Shown: positions 41,730 to 52,900, counted from the first letter of the stretch. The stretch is 64,000 nucleotides of DNA from Jaenimonas drosophilae (GCA_030849065.1 JASAON010001636.1:62001-126000); one strand, 5' to 3'. The notes: generated from the letters alone by a model not told the origin. Numbers and translations are program-made.

Positions 41730-43025
41730 ATGTTGCGTCGTTCATGGCTCCGATGCGCCACGCGTCAGAATTTTAGCAACTCCAACTCATCGCTCAATCC
41801 CTACGCAATCCTTGGTGTGTCCCAAGGTGCCCCCTTTGAGGAGATTCGACGAAAGTTCCATGAACTTGCACGAATGTATCACCCGGATATGCCACAAGGA
41901 AATGCGCTAAAGTTCCGTGAAATCAACGCAGCCTATCGTCAGCTGCGGACATCGCATCGTACATCACAAGGTGGACCATTTCGCCAAAAGCCGGCTGAAA
42001 AATCAAGCGCGGACTTTTGGGAAGCACGCAACGCAGCGTCGCAACGCCGACACCAAGAAAATGAACGATTTTACGCCTCCCAACGTGATCGTTATGCTCA
42101 GCAGGAGGCTGATCGCCGTCGCTATGGAAAACGTTCTAATCGCTCAAACCCGTTGCGAGAGATGTGGATTTTGTTCAACGGGTACGAAATCGTTCTATCT
42201 TTATTCACGGTTGTCGTAGTGTTGTTGTATAGTGTGCAACGCTACTTCACGGCACGTAGGATGATTGTGGAGCATAATCTTCACTTGCAGCGCATGGATG
42301 AGGGCCTACCACCGCCAATGCCCTTGAAAGTGGATGAAGAAATGCGTGACAAGTACAAGCAGCCTGTAGATCAGCGATTGGCGAATGCCAATTCTCAACG
42401 TATTCTGAAGGAATCTGAACATCGTCGGGTAACACAGCGACGCTTTGAAGACTTTCGCGAGTTCCTCTTCGTCCATGATCCAGATGGCATCGCATCACGT
42501 AAGATCTCCACCACACGATTTAGTTACCAGTACGTTCTTGAAAAGGATATTCCGAAGCGCTGCCCCATTGTGATGGATTTTGATTCATCTTCTCCAGAGC
42601 AACAGTTTGATTCCATTGCACATGAGCTTGGGCAACGCATTGAGAAGACGCCCTGGACGGCCCCTGATGCGGCAGTAGCTGGCGCACTCGTTGCGAAGGG
42701 TTTGCAGTGTATTCCAGCAAATTCACCTAGTACGGCAAAGTGGGTTTTTGTGGAGTATCGCGATTTGGATGCCAAGGAAAGTGGTAGGCGCTCTTCCACG
42801 CCAGCAGAGCCAACTTGTCTGTTTGCGTTGCGCAATCACCGCTTTGATGATGTTGGCATCTGCCAGCGGATTACCATTGCAGGAAGCGCATCCATTCATC
42901 CCTACCTACAAACAGAGAGGGAGGAGGATTTGGCGAGCGGCACCATCTTGAAGAAGAACCTTGTCAGCGGAAAGCCACTTCCCCTCATTAACCTCAATGT
43001 TCCATTAGAGCGTATGAAGCTGTAG
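41730..43025 (+). CDS. J-domain protein with transmembrane segment, probably mitochondrial (431 aa)
   Basis: Start is the first ATG after the splice AG at 41626. The N-terminus MLRRSWLRCATRQNF is a basic amphipathic presequence type, pointing to mitochondria. The J domain covers about 23-90 with H51-P-D, the Hsp70-stimulating tripeptide. A Gln/Arg-rich charged segment follows. One transmembrane helix lies at about 153-172 (LSLFTVVVVLLYSVQRYF). The C-terminal 250 residues have no domain I can name. There is no Gly/Phe linker and no zinc-binding region, so this is a class III (DNAJC) co-chaperone, likely of the inner membrane. Confidence 0.88.
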   Translation: MLRRSWLRCATRQNFSNSNSSLNPYAILGVSQGAPFEEIRRKFHELARMYHPDMPQGNALKFREINAAYRQLRTSHRTSQGGPFRQKPAEKSSADFWEARNAASQRRHQENERFYASQRDRYAQQEADRRRYGKRSNRSNPLREMWILFNGYEIVLSLFTVVVVLLYSVQRYFTARRMIVEHNLHLQRMDEGLPPPMPLKVDEEMRDKYKQPVDQRLANANSQRILKESEHRRVTQRRFEDFREFLFVHDPDGIASRKISTTRFSYQYVLEKDIPKRCPIVMDFDSSSPEQQFDSIAHELGQRIEKTPWTAPDAAVAGALVAKGLQCIPANSPSTAKWVFVEYRDLDAKESGRRSSTPAEPTCLFALRNHRFDDVGICQRITIAGSASIHPYLQTEREEDLASGTILKKNLVSGKPLPLINLNVPLERMKL

Positions 43026-43146
43026 CCAGCGAAACCAATCAATTGCGGTACGTCCCTTTCTAACCGCACCGCACTACACGCAACAACAACAAAATCAAAA
43101 CATAGTTTGCTGAATGCTATTCATTTACGTGTGGGGATTAGTCAGA

Positions 43147-43521
43147 TCAGTCTCTGACAGTCAGAGACAACTGAACTCCGTAGTAGTAGGACGGTTTATT
43201 GACTACGGTCGAGAACTCGCTGCTGAACGTAGGATATGATAGTTTGTTGAATGTGCCAAAACCGTCTATGATTTTTTGTTGAACAAAACTCTCTCCCAAA
43301 CGTAGCTCAGTCTCTAATGCATGCTCAAACGGCATGCGACCCTTCGTTACTGCTAGAAGAAGTGATTTCGCTTCATCACTTCTTGAAGGTTTCTGAAATT
43401 GAAGGGTTTCCCTGACTAGTGTTACGTGCATGCATTCCTGCTGAAGGAACAGCCGATCAATGCTTTCACTTCTCTTTTTATCCATTTGATTGAACCACAA
43501 GCTCACATGTGCTTTCCACAT
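43147..43521 (-). other. Antisense open frame of 124 codons, doubtful
   Basis: This is the only minus-strand frame in the window that lies wholly in a gene-free gap and has balanced, protein-like composition (MWKAHVSLWFNQMDKK at its start). No family recognised. It runs against the direction of every other gene, so in a polycistronic unit it would be antisense. It may be chance or the remnant of a moved gene. Its upstream side directly abuts the tandem array. Confidence 0.2.
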
Positions 43522-43527
43522 AGTTTA

Positions 43528-43949
43528 CAGTTCTTGTCGCTTCCCACTGTCAGTGCTGATCAATCACTCTTTCTGGGTTAGTATACTTGAACAAGATGTT
43601 TGAACGTGGTTGACGTTCCCGATACAAATTACGGAGAATATCAGTTCTTGTTGCAACCCACTATTGACTCATCATCTCTTCTGGGCTAGTACACTTGGCC
43701 AAGATCATGGACGCATAACTCATTTCTTTATAGTTGGATTTGTTTGGATCTGATGACTTACGCCAGTTCTTGTCGCTTCCCACTGTCAGTGCTGATCAAT
43801 CACTCTTTCTGGGTTAGTATACTTGATCAAGATGTTTGAACGTCGCTGATGTTCACGATAGAAGTTACGTTGAGTACAAGTTCTTGTCGCTTCCCACTGT
43901 CAGTGCTGATCAATCACTCTTTCTGGGTTAGTATACTTGAACAAGATGT
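43528..43949. repeat. Tandem repeat array, four copies, period about 114-122 bp
   Basis: The unit begins AGTTCTTGTCGCTTCCCACT and runs about 80 bp before a diverging spacer. Copies start at 43529, 43643, 43765 and 43879. Copies 1, 3 and 4 are nearly identical over 70 bp, while copy 2 is diverged but keeps the ends and the CCCA...TGGG pair. Spacers after copies 1 and 3 also align and hold a hairpin: GAACGT/ACGTTC in copy 1 and GAACGT/ATGTTC (one G-U) in copy 3. Outer arms TCTTG/CAAGA are kept in all four. No open frame crosses the units. A family of small structured RNAs is possible but unproven. Confidence 0.9.
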
Positions 43950-44240
43950 CCACTAAATTCTCTTTTCGCCCAATCTTAACTTACCGTTACAGACGCTGTC
44001 TGCTTATCTATGCACCTCAACTTGCCATTCCAGTTAAGGAAAGTTGTCTGATGGGCTCAATCTTTGGCTTAGGAGACGCAGGTACCCCAACGTTTCCAAA
44101 AAAAAAAAACACCACCTGTGTCCGTAATCTTCTCGTTGCACTCTTCTTCGTTTTTTTAAATAGGTCCAGCATCATCCACCACCACAAAAACTCTCGTCAA
44201 CTTTCAGAGACACACAACAAAAAACACAATATAAAAAAAC

Positions 44241-45779
44241 ATGCGTTACGTCGCCGCCATTGATCAAGGAACAACTTCTACTCGGTGCATCATCTTCAAT
44301 GATCACCTGAGCGTGATTACGGAGCACCAGATTCAGCACAAGCAGTACACGCCTCACCCTGGCTGGTTGGAGCACGATGCAGAGGAGATCTTCAACAACG
44401 CGTGCACGTGCCTCAAGGAGGCGGTGAATGCGCTGCGGAAGAAGGACCCTAAATTCACCAAGTTGGATGGTGTGGGCATCACCAACCAGCGAGAAACGTC
44501 CATCGCCTGGGATAAGAACACCGGAAAGCCTCTTTGCCACGCCATTGTGTGGAGCGATGTGCGCACCTATGATGTGCAGAAGCGTGTGCGAGATACGGTT
44601 GGTGGGGGCGACCAGTTCTTCGCCATGGAGACCACTGGACTCCTCACCAGCACCTACTTCTCCGGCTTCAAGTACAAGTGGATGCTTGAGAACGTCCCCG
44701 AGGTGCAGGAGGCACGCAAGAACAAGACACTGCTTTTTGGTACGATTGAGACGTGGCTTATTTGGAAGCTGAGCAGCGGCAAATCACACTGTTCCGACGT
44801 CAGTAACGCCTGCCGAACCTTCCTCATGGACCTTCGTACCCAGAAGTGGTCCAAGGACCTCTGCAACAAGCTGGACATCCCGATTGAGGCACTTCCTCAA
44901 ATTCGCAGCAACAGCGAGATCTACGGTTTCGTGGAGACTGACAACAACGGCGTGCGTTCGGCCCTCGGAGATAAGGTGCCAATTTGCGGATCTATTGGCG
45001 ATCAGCAGGGTGCGCTCTTCGGCAACATGTGCTTCAGTGAAGGTGATGCAAAGAACACCTACGGCACGGGCTGCTTCCTGCTCATGAATGTTGGAAAGGA
45101 AGCCAAGATTTCCAAGAACGGCCTTCTTGGCACGGTCGCCTACAAGCTCGGCGACGCCCCATGCCACTTCGCCCTGGAGGGCTCCATTGCCGCGGCAGGT
45201 GCCACAATTGAGTGGATGAAGAACAACCTTGGCTTCTACGGCAGTCCACGTGAGGTGGAGGGCATGTGCCGCAAGGTGCCTGGCACTGAAGGTGTCTTCT
45301 TTGTTCCTGCCTTTGGTGGCCTCCTTGCTCCTTACTGGGACCCCACCGCCCGTGGTACCATTGTGGGCATGACCTTCAAGACCACCAAGGCCCACATCAT
45401 GCGTGCTGCCTTGCAGGCCATCACGATGCAGGTGAGCGATGTGCTTGAGGCTATGCAGATGGACAGCGGTGTGGACATCACCTCCTTGAAGGTGGATGGC
45501 GGCCTCTCCCGCAACCGTCTTCTGCTCGAGATGCAGGCGGATGTTCTCAAGAAGTCCATCAGTGCCCCCTTCATGGTCGAGACCACCGCCCTCGGTGCTG
45601 CCCTCTGCGCTGGCTTGGCGGTAGGGACGTGGAAGTCCTTGGAGGACATCAAGAAGATTGCGACGGAAGAACTTCAGTCAGACACCGTCAAGGCCACTGT
45701 CATGTCGGATGTGGACCGCAAGGAGCTGAAAGAGAACTGGAAGCGTGCTCTCCAACACTGCAAGTGGGGTAAGCTGTAG
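44241..45779 (+). CDS. GK: Glycerol kinase, glycosomal (512 aa)
   Basis: Converts glycerol and ATP to glycerol 3-phosphate, reversibly inside kinetoplastid glycosomes. FGGY-family signatures are in order: AAIDQGTTSTRCIIF, GVGITNQRET, AIVWSDVR, GSIGDQQGALFG, NTYGTGCFLL, ALEGSIAAAGATIEW, FGGLLAPYWDPTARG and DGGLSRN. Length equals the trypanosomatid enzyme. The last three residues are GKL, a variant PTS1 signal; from memory the T. brucei enzyme ends AKL, and Gly in the first position is tolerated in published trypanosome import tests. Codon bias is strong, suggesting high expression. Confidence 0.96.
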   Translation: MRYVAAIDQGTTSTRCIIFNDHLSVITEHQIQHKQYTPHPGWLEHDAEEIFNNACTCLKEAVNALRKKDPKFTKLDGVGITNQRETSIAWDKNTGKPLCHAIVWSDVRTYDVQKRVRDTVGGGDQFFAMETTGLLTSTYFSGFKYKWMLENVPEVQEARKNKTLLFGTIETWLIWKLSSGKSHCSDVSNACRTFLMDLRTQKWSKDLCNKLDIPIEALPQIRSNSEIYGFVETDNNGVRSALGDKVPICGSIGDQQGALFGNMCFSEGDAKNTYGTGCFLLMNVGKEAKISKNGLLGTVAYKLGDAPCHFALEGSIAAAGATIEWMKNNLGFYGSPREVEGMCRKVPGTEGVFFVPAFGGLLAPYWDPTARGTIVGMTFKTTKAHIMRAALQAITMQVSDVLEAMQMDSGVDITSLKVDGGLSRNRLLLEMQADVLKKSISAPFMVETTALGAALCAGLAVGTWKSLEDIKKIATEELQSDTVKATVMSDVDRKELKENWKRALQHCKWGKL

Positions 45780-47147
45780 GGCACTCAAGCTGTAGATGTG
45801 AAGCACACGAATCGATGCACAAGAAGGCTGGCTTCCGTTGCAGACTTCTGGTGTTGCTAGATGAGGATTGAGTACGGGGTACGCTATTCTGTGAAACCTC
45901 ATCTAGTGGCCCCATGGATGAACTTTGCTCAATGCTTGGTTGGCATTGCATCAGTGAATCACACTCAATGGTACTTCCTTATTTGTGTGTCAGATTCTCT
46001 TTTCGATGCATCTACACAAGTTCTTCGTGCTGGAACACAAGCTCCGGCCTTTATCGGGATCTTTTTTAATTTTCCCACACCCCCAACCCCCCTTTCCCAT
46101 GCTTTATGTTTGGCATTTCCTGGAGACGGTCTGTGTTCTTTCTTTGCTATCCCCGCGATATTTGCTTTCTCTTCTTTTTTGGTATGCATGGTCTTCTATT
46201 GGGTTCCTTTGGAGAACGTTGAACGCATATATGATGTGCAGCACCTGCCTATGCGGAACGTTAGTGGGAACCATTGAATGCCTGCTGAGAGAGCCTGCAT
46301 GTGTGGTACATACATTGGATGAATTTACGTTGTATACACAAGACGGACTGGTTTTGGTACCCATATACAGAACAAAAACGTTTTTTTTTTTTTTGCTTTA
46401 CCCTTTTATACATCCGTTTTGCTTCCATTTCGCTTCCCCCGCTCTCCCTATACGTTGATTCCACGCCAACTTGCCACCCAGTTTTCGTGGGTTGATCGAT
46501 TTGGCTTGCAACTTCGATGGGCCCACATCGCTTCGCCACCGATGCTCTTTTCCATTTCTTTAGCCCTGTGTGTCCGCTCATTTTCATGCACATCATCGTT
46601 GAACGATGGTAAGTGAAGAGACGCGGTTGCACTCACTGAGGAGTGACGCAACAGTGAGTTGTTTTCTCCACCGTCATCAGCATCTGTGTTGTGAAGTGGG
46701 CCAATCTACGAGTGGGAAGGCCTGTCACATGAGAATTGAGGCTTTCTTGTCCCACGGTGACGTGAGAACACTCATCGTGTTTTGTTCGTCATGAGAACAA
46801 GGAGATGCAAATGTATCACCAACACAACTGCATTCAACGTAAGGTTCATTTATACATTCGGGGCGAGGAGAGGAATGTCAAGCTCAGTAATGGTTGTCAC
46901 CACCGCGTTGTTGGGGAACTAATCGCGGGTGGGCACCGTGCTGCACTATTACGACTTTATTTCATTTCTGGCTTGGTGGAAAGAAGGTGAGTGGCCGCTC
47001 AAGGGCGTGACAAATATATTGAAATACTTACTGTTTTGTTGAGCCAGTGAAGAACGACGTGCGCGTAGTGATACAGTGCAGCAACCTAACCTTCTCTTTC
47101 TCTTTATGTCTATAGGACTCTCTCTCTCTCTATCGTTCCATTCGGTA
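45780..47147. other. Intergenic region, about 1.4 kb, longest gap
   Basis: Only short frames. A run of 14 T at 46381-46394 and several T/C tracts are present. A tract at 47090-47110 followed by AG at 47114-47115 is the acceptor for the next gene. Confidence 0.55.
47090..47115 (+). promoter_or_regulatory. Polypyrimidine tract and AG trans-splice acceptor
   Basis: A CT-rich run ends in AG at 47114-47115. The next in-frame ATG is 47148; the ATG at 47106 lies inside the tract. Confidence 0.6.
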
Positions 47148-49634
47148 ATGTACTACTCCCATTCACAACAACTCCGCACATCAGGTGAAAAACCAGCCAG
47201 CAACAGCAACAATGAGCGCAAGAGGCAACGTGAGGAGACAGTCACATCTGAAGAAGATTCTCTAAAAAAGCGCACGTTGGCATCTTGGCCCTTTAGCTCC
47301 TTTTCAGAGTCCTCAGAGTACATTAGTGAGCCTCAACTCCGCAATGTCCTCCTCGAACATGCTCGCCATCACGCAGATTGTGGCCGTGAGGAGTGGATTA
47401 TCAATGCTCGCTTTGGCGGTGGCCGGCAGCGACGCTTTGGCCTATTTGCCCGGTTTCTAAGTGTTGCTGTTCCGCAGGAGGAAAACTGTTATGACTTTGA
47501 TGCACCCCCAACAACGTTTTCTGTGGTGAATTGGGCGTTGATGGACCATCGAGACCATCGGTACTATCGATTCAGCGAGGTGGACCCACGCGCAGCACTT
47601 CTTTTGTGCGCCATGATGAAGAACGGGCAGGCGGAGTGCACGGAAAGTGGGGAAACCGAAGATAGCTACATCACGCAGGCAGCGGTGGAGCAGCTCAGTG
47701 TGAATGATTTGGTGCGTCCAGACCGGCTCATGGCTGCTGCGCCTACTTCGAGCATCACGGAGCTCCATCTGCAGTATGGGCGATGCTCTTGGAAGCAAAT
47801 CCCACCCGAAGATCGTGGAGGCTCACCCACCTACGTACTTCATCTTGCTGGCCGCACCAATGAATCCGATGAGGCGAACCCGGAAAAGGAGGTGGATGCT
47901 GTGGTGGATCTCGTCTTCAAGCCACGTCTGGCCCCCATCCTTGAAGGAGATCATGGCATGGTTTCCTCCAACGGACGATGGGAGGATGACCACTCTGCGT
48001 ACGCCATCCCACACGCCAGGCTCCTCAGCGGGTCTATACACATCACCCGAGCCTCGGATGAGTTGGAGTACTTCCGCGACACTCACGTCAAGGATGGAGT
48101 CATTTGGGCAGAGCACCAATTTGGTGGTGCTGTTGCCCACACAGCGGCGGAGGCACGAGTGCTGAAGGAGGTACGTCGCGGGCGATCAAGCACGTCACCT
48201 CAAGCAGCCCATGAGCGGTGCTACCTTCGACTGACCAACGGGGATAGCCTCAGTGGCTCGTGGCTCCGCGATCGAACATCTGGTGCCCTTCTGGACGCCA
48301 CCACAATCATTCAGAATGCAGTGACGAAACGTGCGGTGCATCACTGTGGCTCTGATTTACGTTGGGCAACGGTAGCGGGAAAACAATTCCGAAGCACCGA
48401 AACGGGCTCGCTCTTTCCTACGCAGTGGACCCTCACAACCCCACGCACCGGCGATGGCGATATCCTTGATCTCGTCATCTCCGCAGCCTTTGAGAAGCAA
48501 GAATTCATCACATGCCGTGCGCAGCCCAGCAGGTGGGAAGGATCTGTGGTGGTGACGGGTGTGTGCAAGAAGGCGGATGGGAGTGAGGAGGAGGTAAGTG
48601 GGGAAGGATTTGTGGTGAGTAGGGGTGAGCGGCTCGAGGCAACGACGGTCTTCGGCCTGTTGCACAACCTCATGGTTGGGCCAGTGGAGGGTGCGGAAGG
48701 AAGTAAGGCGGCTCAGGTGTCTTGGGAGGCGGTGGCCAATGGTCCTGCTGTCGGTGCCTTGAGTAACTTATCCGTGTTGTGGTTGATGCACGGGCTGACC
48801 CTCACGGACGCGCATCAGGTGGTGCTGCAATCCATGCTTGGGGTCTACGGCTATATCTTTCATCACCCAACCCGCGATCATCTCCACCAAATAGAGGAGG
48901 CACTACGTTGGTGCTATGGAAAGTGGGTGGGTTTCTTCGGTGTGCGCCAGGTGGATTATCTGACTCTGGTGGTACGAGCCTTCATGCTTCATGAGCTCGA
49001 TGCGGTGATTCGATCCAAGTGCCCTTCGCTGCTGGCGCAACATCGTCCCGGTGCGGATGCAATTGACATGATGGCACCACACCTCGTGACGGATATCGTA
49101 AACACCGATGGCTGTGAGTTCCCCTCAAAGGCCCTATTGCAGCAGCCCCATTCGGAAGCGGAGTTTGCCCAGCTACAACACCTCAACGGGCGGTGGAAGC
49201 TCGATCCTTCCAAGACACGTGGCCACCTCGCCGCCCTTTTGATGATGGAGGGAATCAACATGCAAACCCGCACACTGCTTCTCCACGATCAGCTGCACTA
49301 CGTTTGGGACGTGGAGCCCTCTACGGAAGTGGTCCACCTACGCGAAATCACCCCCATCTATCACATCACCCGAACCATCTTGCCGGATGGGGCAGACCAA
49401 AGGTGGCGCGCTGTGGGTCTTGGGGAGATTACATACCGCTCATGCCTTCTCTCTGGAGGCCGGAAGCTGTACATTGAGTCCATCATTGGCTTGGCTGTGG
49501 AACGACGTTGGTACTCCATTTCAGAAGACGGGCAGCATCTCATCGAGATCATGTGTTTGTATCCATCGGCTCAAACAGCTGCAGCGTCTGCCACATGTCA
49601 GCGCTATTTTTCGCTGGTGCCCAATTCCACGTAG
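47148..49634 (+). CDS. Hypothetical conserved-type protein (828 aa)
   Basis: No family recognised. The frame is open further upstream, but ATG 47148 is the first after the splice AG at 47115, giving MYYSHSQ. Residues 10-50 are charged and disordered with a basic patch (NNERKRQREE, LKKR). Three segments look alike, each with a turn carrying G(R/S)W: SNGRWEDDHSAY (about 285), SLSGSWLRDRTSGALLD (about 370) and LNGRWKLDPSKTRG (about 680). This hints at repeated small beta-barrel, lipocalin-like units. A helical block (TDAHQVVLQSMLGVYGYIF) separates the last one. No transmembrane segment is evident. Function unknown. Confidence 0.85.
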   Translation: MYYSHSQQLRTSGEKPASNSNNERKRQREETVTSEEDSLKKRTLASWPFSSFSESSEYISEPQLRNVLLEHARHHADCGREEWIINARFGGGRQRRFGLFARFLSVAVPQEENCYDFDAPPTTFSVVNWALMDHRDHRYYRFSEVDPRAALLLCAMMKNGQAECTESGETEDSYITQAAVEQLSVNDLVRPDRLMAAAPTSSITELHLQYGRCSWKQIPPEDRGGSPTYVLHLAGRTNESDEANPEKEVDAVVDLVFKPRLAPILEGDHGMVSSNGRWEDDHSAYAIPHARLLSGSIHITRASDELEYFRDTHVKDGVIWAEHQFGGAVAHTAAEARVLKEVRRGRSSTSPQAAHERCYLRLTNGDSLSGSWLRDRTSGALLDATTIIQNAVTKRAVHHCGSDLRWATVAGKQFRSTETGSLFPTQWTLTTPRTGDGDILDLVISAAFEKQEFITCRAQPSRWEGSVVVTGVCKKADGSEEEVSGEGFVVSRGERLEATTVFGLLHNLMVGPVEGAEGSKAAQVSWEAVANGPAVGALSNLSVLWLMHGLTLTDAHQVVLQSMLGVYGYIFHHPTRDHLHQIEEALRWCYGKWVGFFGVRQVDYLTLVVRAFMLHELDAVIRSKCPSLLAQHRPGADAIDMMAPHLVTDIVNTDGCEFPSKALLQQPHSEAEFAQLQHLNGRWKLDPSKTRGHLAALLMMEGINMQTRTLLLHDQLHYVWDVEPSTEVVHLREITPIYHITRTILPDGADQRWRAVGLGEITYRSCLLSGGRKLYIESIIGLAVERRWYSISEDGQHLIEIMCLYPSAQTAAASATCQRYFSLVPNST

Positions 49635-49933
49635 GGCTTTTGGCAAACGGGTATCTGGAGGCTTTCATATCCGCTCCAAGATACCCCACAACGTGTGTTA
49701 TCGTATCGGTCTAGTCTTGAACTCAAAGCCACTACTGTACTGTACAGCATGTTGCGTCGTTGTTTACCAGACAACATGTGTAGTGTACTCTCTTCACTTC
49801 ATCATGCTTCCTACAACAGATTGTTGATTAGCGCTTACACATCGTTCTTCAAAGCACGTCTTCCGAATCACAACCAATATTTCTGAGCCGATAGCTCTAC
49901 GCCCGACCAGAACACACGAACAAAGAAGAGAAG

Positions 49934-52900
49934 ATGGCAGCCGCAGCAGATGCGGGCACCGCCCAAATTGACCAAAAGTTCCTCGACAAGCAAAGCCGCA
50001 CCATTGGAACCTATGGCCTCGAAACGATGGCCAAGCTGATCTCCTTCAAGGTGCTCATTGTGGGATGTGGAGGTATCGGTGCGGAGACGGCGAAAAACCT
50101 GGCCTTGGCAGGTATTCACACCATCTCACTCCACGACCCACGCCGCCCAACACTGAAGGATTTGGGCGTAAACTTTGCCATTGCCGAGGATGCGATTGGC
50201 AAGTCCAAGTCCATCGCTGACCTCACAGCCTCGTACATCTCCGATCTCAATCCCAATACCCGCGTGAAGGCAGTCACCGAGCTTACCGAGGCGGTGATCG
50301 CCAAGCACACCGCCGTCATCTTCACCACCTCCGCCCCTGATCTCTCCTTGAAGACCCTCATCAAGTGGAACTACTTCTGCCGCCGCCACGCCCCAACCAT
50401 CTCCTTCATCCTCGTGACCCAGACCGGTGCCTACGGCTCCATTTTCGTGGATCATGGCGATCGCTTTCTTGTCCGTGATCCAACGGGCCAGCCTCCGGTG
50501 CAGAAGGCGATTGAGAGTATCTCCACCAAGACAGACAAGTCTGGAAAAGAGTTCAGCATGGTGACCTTCTCCACCCCGGATGGCCAGTTGGGTGGGATGT
50601 TCGAGGACTACTGCAAGATTCAGTTCACGGAGGTGCAGGGGATGGTGAAGAAGGACGGCAGCTCCATCAATGGCAAGACGTTTGATGGGGTTCACTGTGA
50701 TGGCGACCCACGCTTTTCAGTGCGCTTTTACCCATCCTTCGCAAGTCAGGGGTTCAGCGAGTACAAGCAGGGTGGGTTCCTCAAGGAGTGTCCCAAGCCC
50801 GTGGAGCTCCACTGCCGGCCGTTGGAGGAGGCTCTCCACTCACCTGGTCCCATCATCTCCGCAGAAGCGTTCAGCGATGGCCAAAGCGAACTCCGCATGC
50901 ACCTTCAAACACACGCCCTTCTCAAGTTTGCCGAAGAGAAGAATGGAAAGACTCCATCTCTTCACTCCACAAACGATGCCCAGCGCGTGGTGACCTTGGT
51001 GAAGGAGATTTTGGAGGAAAACCGCAAGCGTCCTGTTCCTTCTACTTCTGTCGTGGCACCCCAGCGGCAAAATGCTGAATTTCCCATGCTTCCTACTCCT
51101 CCACCCGTGCCGGTACCGGCGGTGGTGGACGCATTGGACGAACACATTGTTCTGACCGAGGCTATGATTACGGAGGTGGAACTGCAGCCCTTGGCCTGCT
51201 TCTTTGGCGCAGTGGCGGCACAGGAGGTTGTGAAGATTGCTGGTAAGTACTCCCCCATCAATCAGTGGTTTCATTTGTCCATGGAGCAGGTGCTCCCGGA
51301 CAAGGTGGACTACACATCTGCAGAGTACAAGCCAACTGGCACGCGCTACGACCATCTTGTTTCCATCTTTGGCAAGACCTTCCAGGACAAGCTGCTGAAT
51401 TTGCGCATGTTTATGATTGGTTGTGGTGCGTTGGGCTGCGAGGACATCAAGAACTTTGCTCTCTGCGGTCTTTCATGTGGTCCAAAGGGCTCCATCGTGA
51501 TCACGGATAATGACCGCATTGAGGTATCCAACCTCAGCCGGCAGTTTCTGTTTCGCGAGGATAATGTCGGCCAGCCCAAGTCAGTTGCTGCGGGCAAGAG
51601 AATCGCCTTCATGAACCCCAAACTGAAGGTGAATGCCATGCAGGAGTTTGTGGGCCCGACCACGGAGCATATCTTCACCGATGTTTTCTGGGAGAAGCTG
51701 GATGTGGCGGTGAATGCCCTTGACAATGTGGAGGCCCGTGTTTACGTGGACTCACGTTGTGTCACCTTCAACAAAGTACTCGTGGAAGGTGGTACCATGG
51801 GCACGGGAGGAAGCGTTGATATCATCGTTCCTGGTCAGACTACTTCCTACTCCGATGGCAGCACTGCACCCTCCTCTCAGGGTGGTATTCCCATGTGCAC
51901 CCTGCGCAACTTCCCCTACATCTTCGAGCACTGCATTGAATGGTCACGAGCCATGTTCGACGATATCTTCGTGGCCCCATTTCAGAAGGCTGTGCAAATC
52001 ATTGACGACTCCAATGACTTTGTGGCAAAGATCATGGCAGAGGTGGATGCGGCACAGAGTGAGGGTGAGAAACGCAGTTTGGTGGAGAAGAACATGGAAC
52101 CACTCAAGGACTTGAAGCGTACTCTCACCACCATCTCTCAGCGTCCGACCATGGACGATTGCGCGAAGCTCGGCTGGGAGCTGCTCTTCAAGATGTTCCG
52201 TGACCGTATCTTGGACCTCCAGAGTGTGTTCCCCAAGGATGCCAAGAAGAAGAATGGTGATCTCTTCTGGTCAGGGCACCGTAAGTTTCCAAAGGCTGTG
52301 GAGGTGGATGCGGCGCGACTGGCGTCCAGCCCCGATGCAGAGGCATTCCTCATCTCCACCATCAACCTCTACGCGTGTGCGCTCGGCGTTCATCCGACCA
52401 AGCACGAGCCCCGCTACAACGATGAGAACAACCGTTGGATGGCTCAGTACCGCTCCACCCAATGGATTCAATCGGTGGCCAACAAGCTTCCCGTTCCCAA
52501 GTACATTGCACGTCAGGTTGAGGGCTTGGATGAGGAAACGGCTGCGGATGCAAAGCCCAAGGAGGTCCGTGATTTGGCTGCCGAGGAGGCGGAGCTCCGC
52601 CAACTGCTGCAGGAACTGCGCGACCTTGCCACCAACTGTGCCTCCGCCAAGTGTGTTCCACTCGAGTTTGAGAAGGACGACGATGACAACTTCCAGATTG
52701 ACTTCATCGCCGCCATGAGCAACCTGCGCGCGACGAACTACGTCATTCCAACCCAAGATCGAATGAAGGTGAAACTCACCGCGGGCAAGATTATCCCCGC
52801 CATTGCCACGACAACTTCTGCCGTAGCCGCCCTCGGCCTGATCGAGCTCTTCAAGGTACTCCAGAACAAGAGCATTGATGATTTGCGCGCCGGTATGCTA

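Larger units (their letters stand above)
43026..44240. other. Gap with tandem array, 1.2 kb
   Basis: Holds an antisense frame (43147-43521), a perfect short inverted repeat at 43150-43168 and a diverged tandem array at 43528-43949, listed separately. An A run at 44099-44109 and T-rich sequence at about 44137-44158 precede the glycerol kinase start. Confidence 0.6.

Noticed and set aside
43528..43949. CRISPR array
   Set aside because: Only four long, diverged units with unequal 114-122 bp periods, in a eukaryotic context and without cas genes.
43528..43949. H/ACA RNA cluster
   Set aside because: No basal stem followed by a free AGA box is kept in all copies. The CAAGA in the outer arm is base-paired, and no LSU/SSU match was found by eye.
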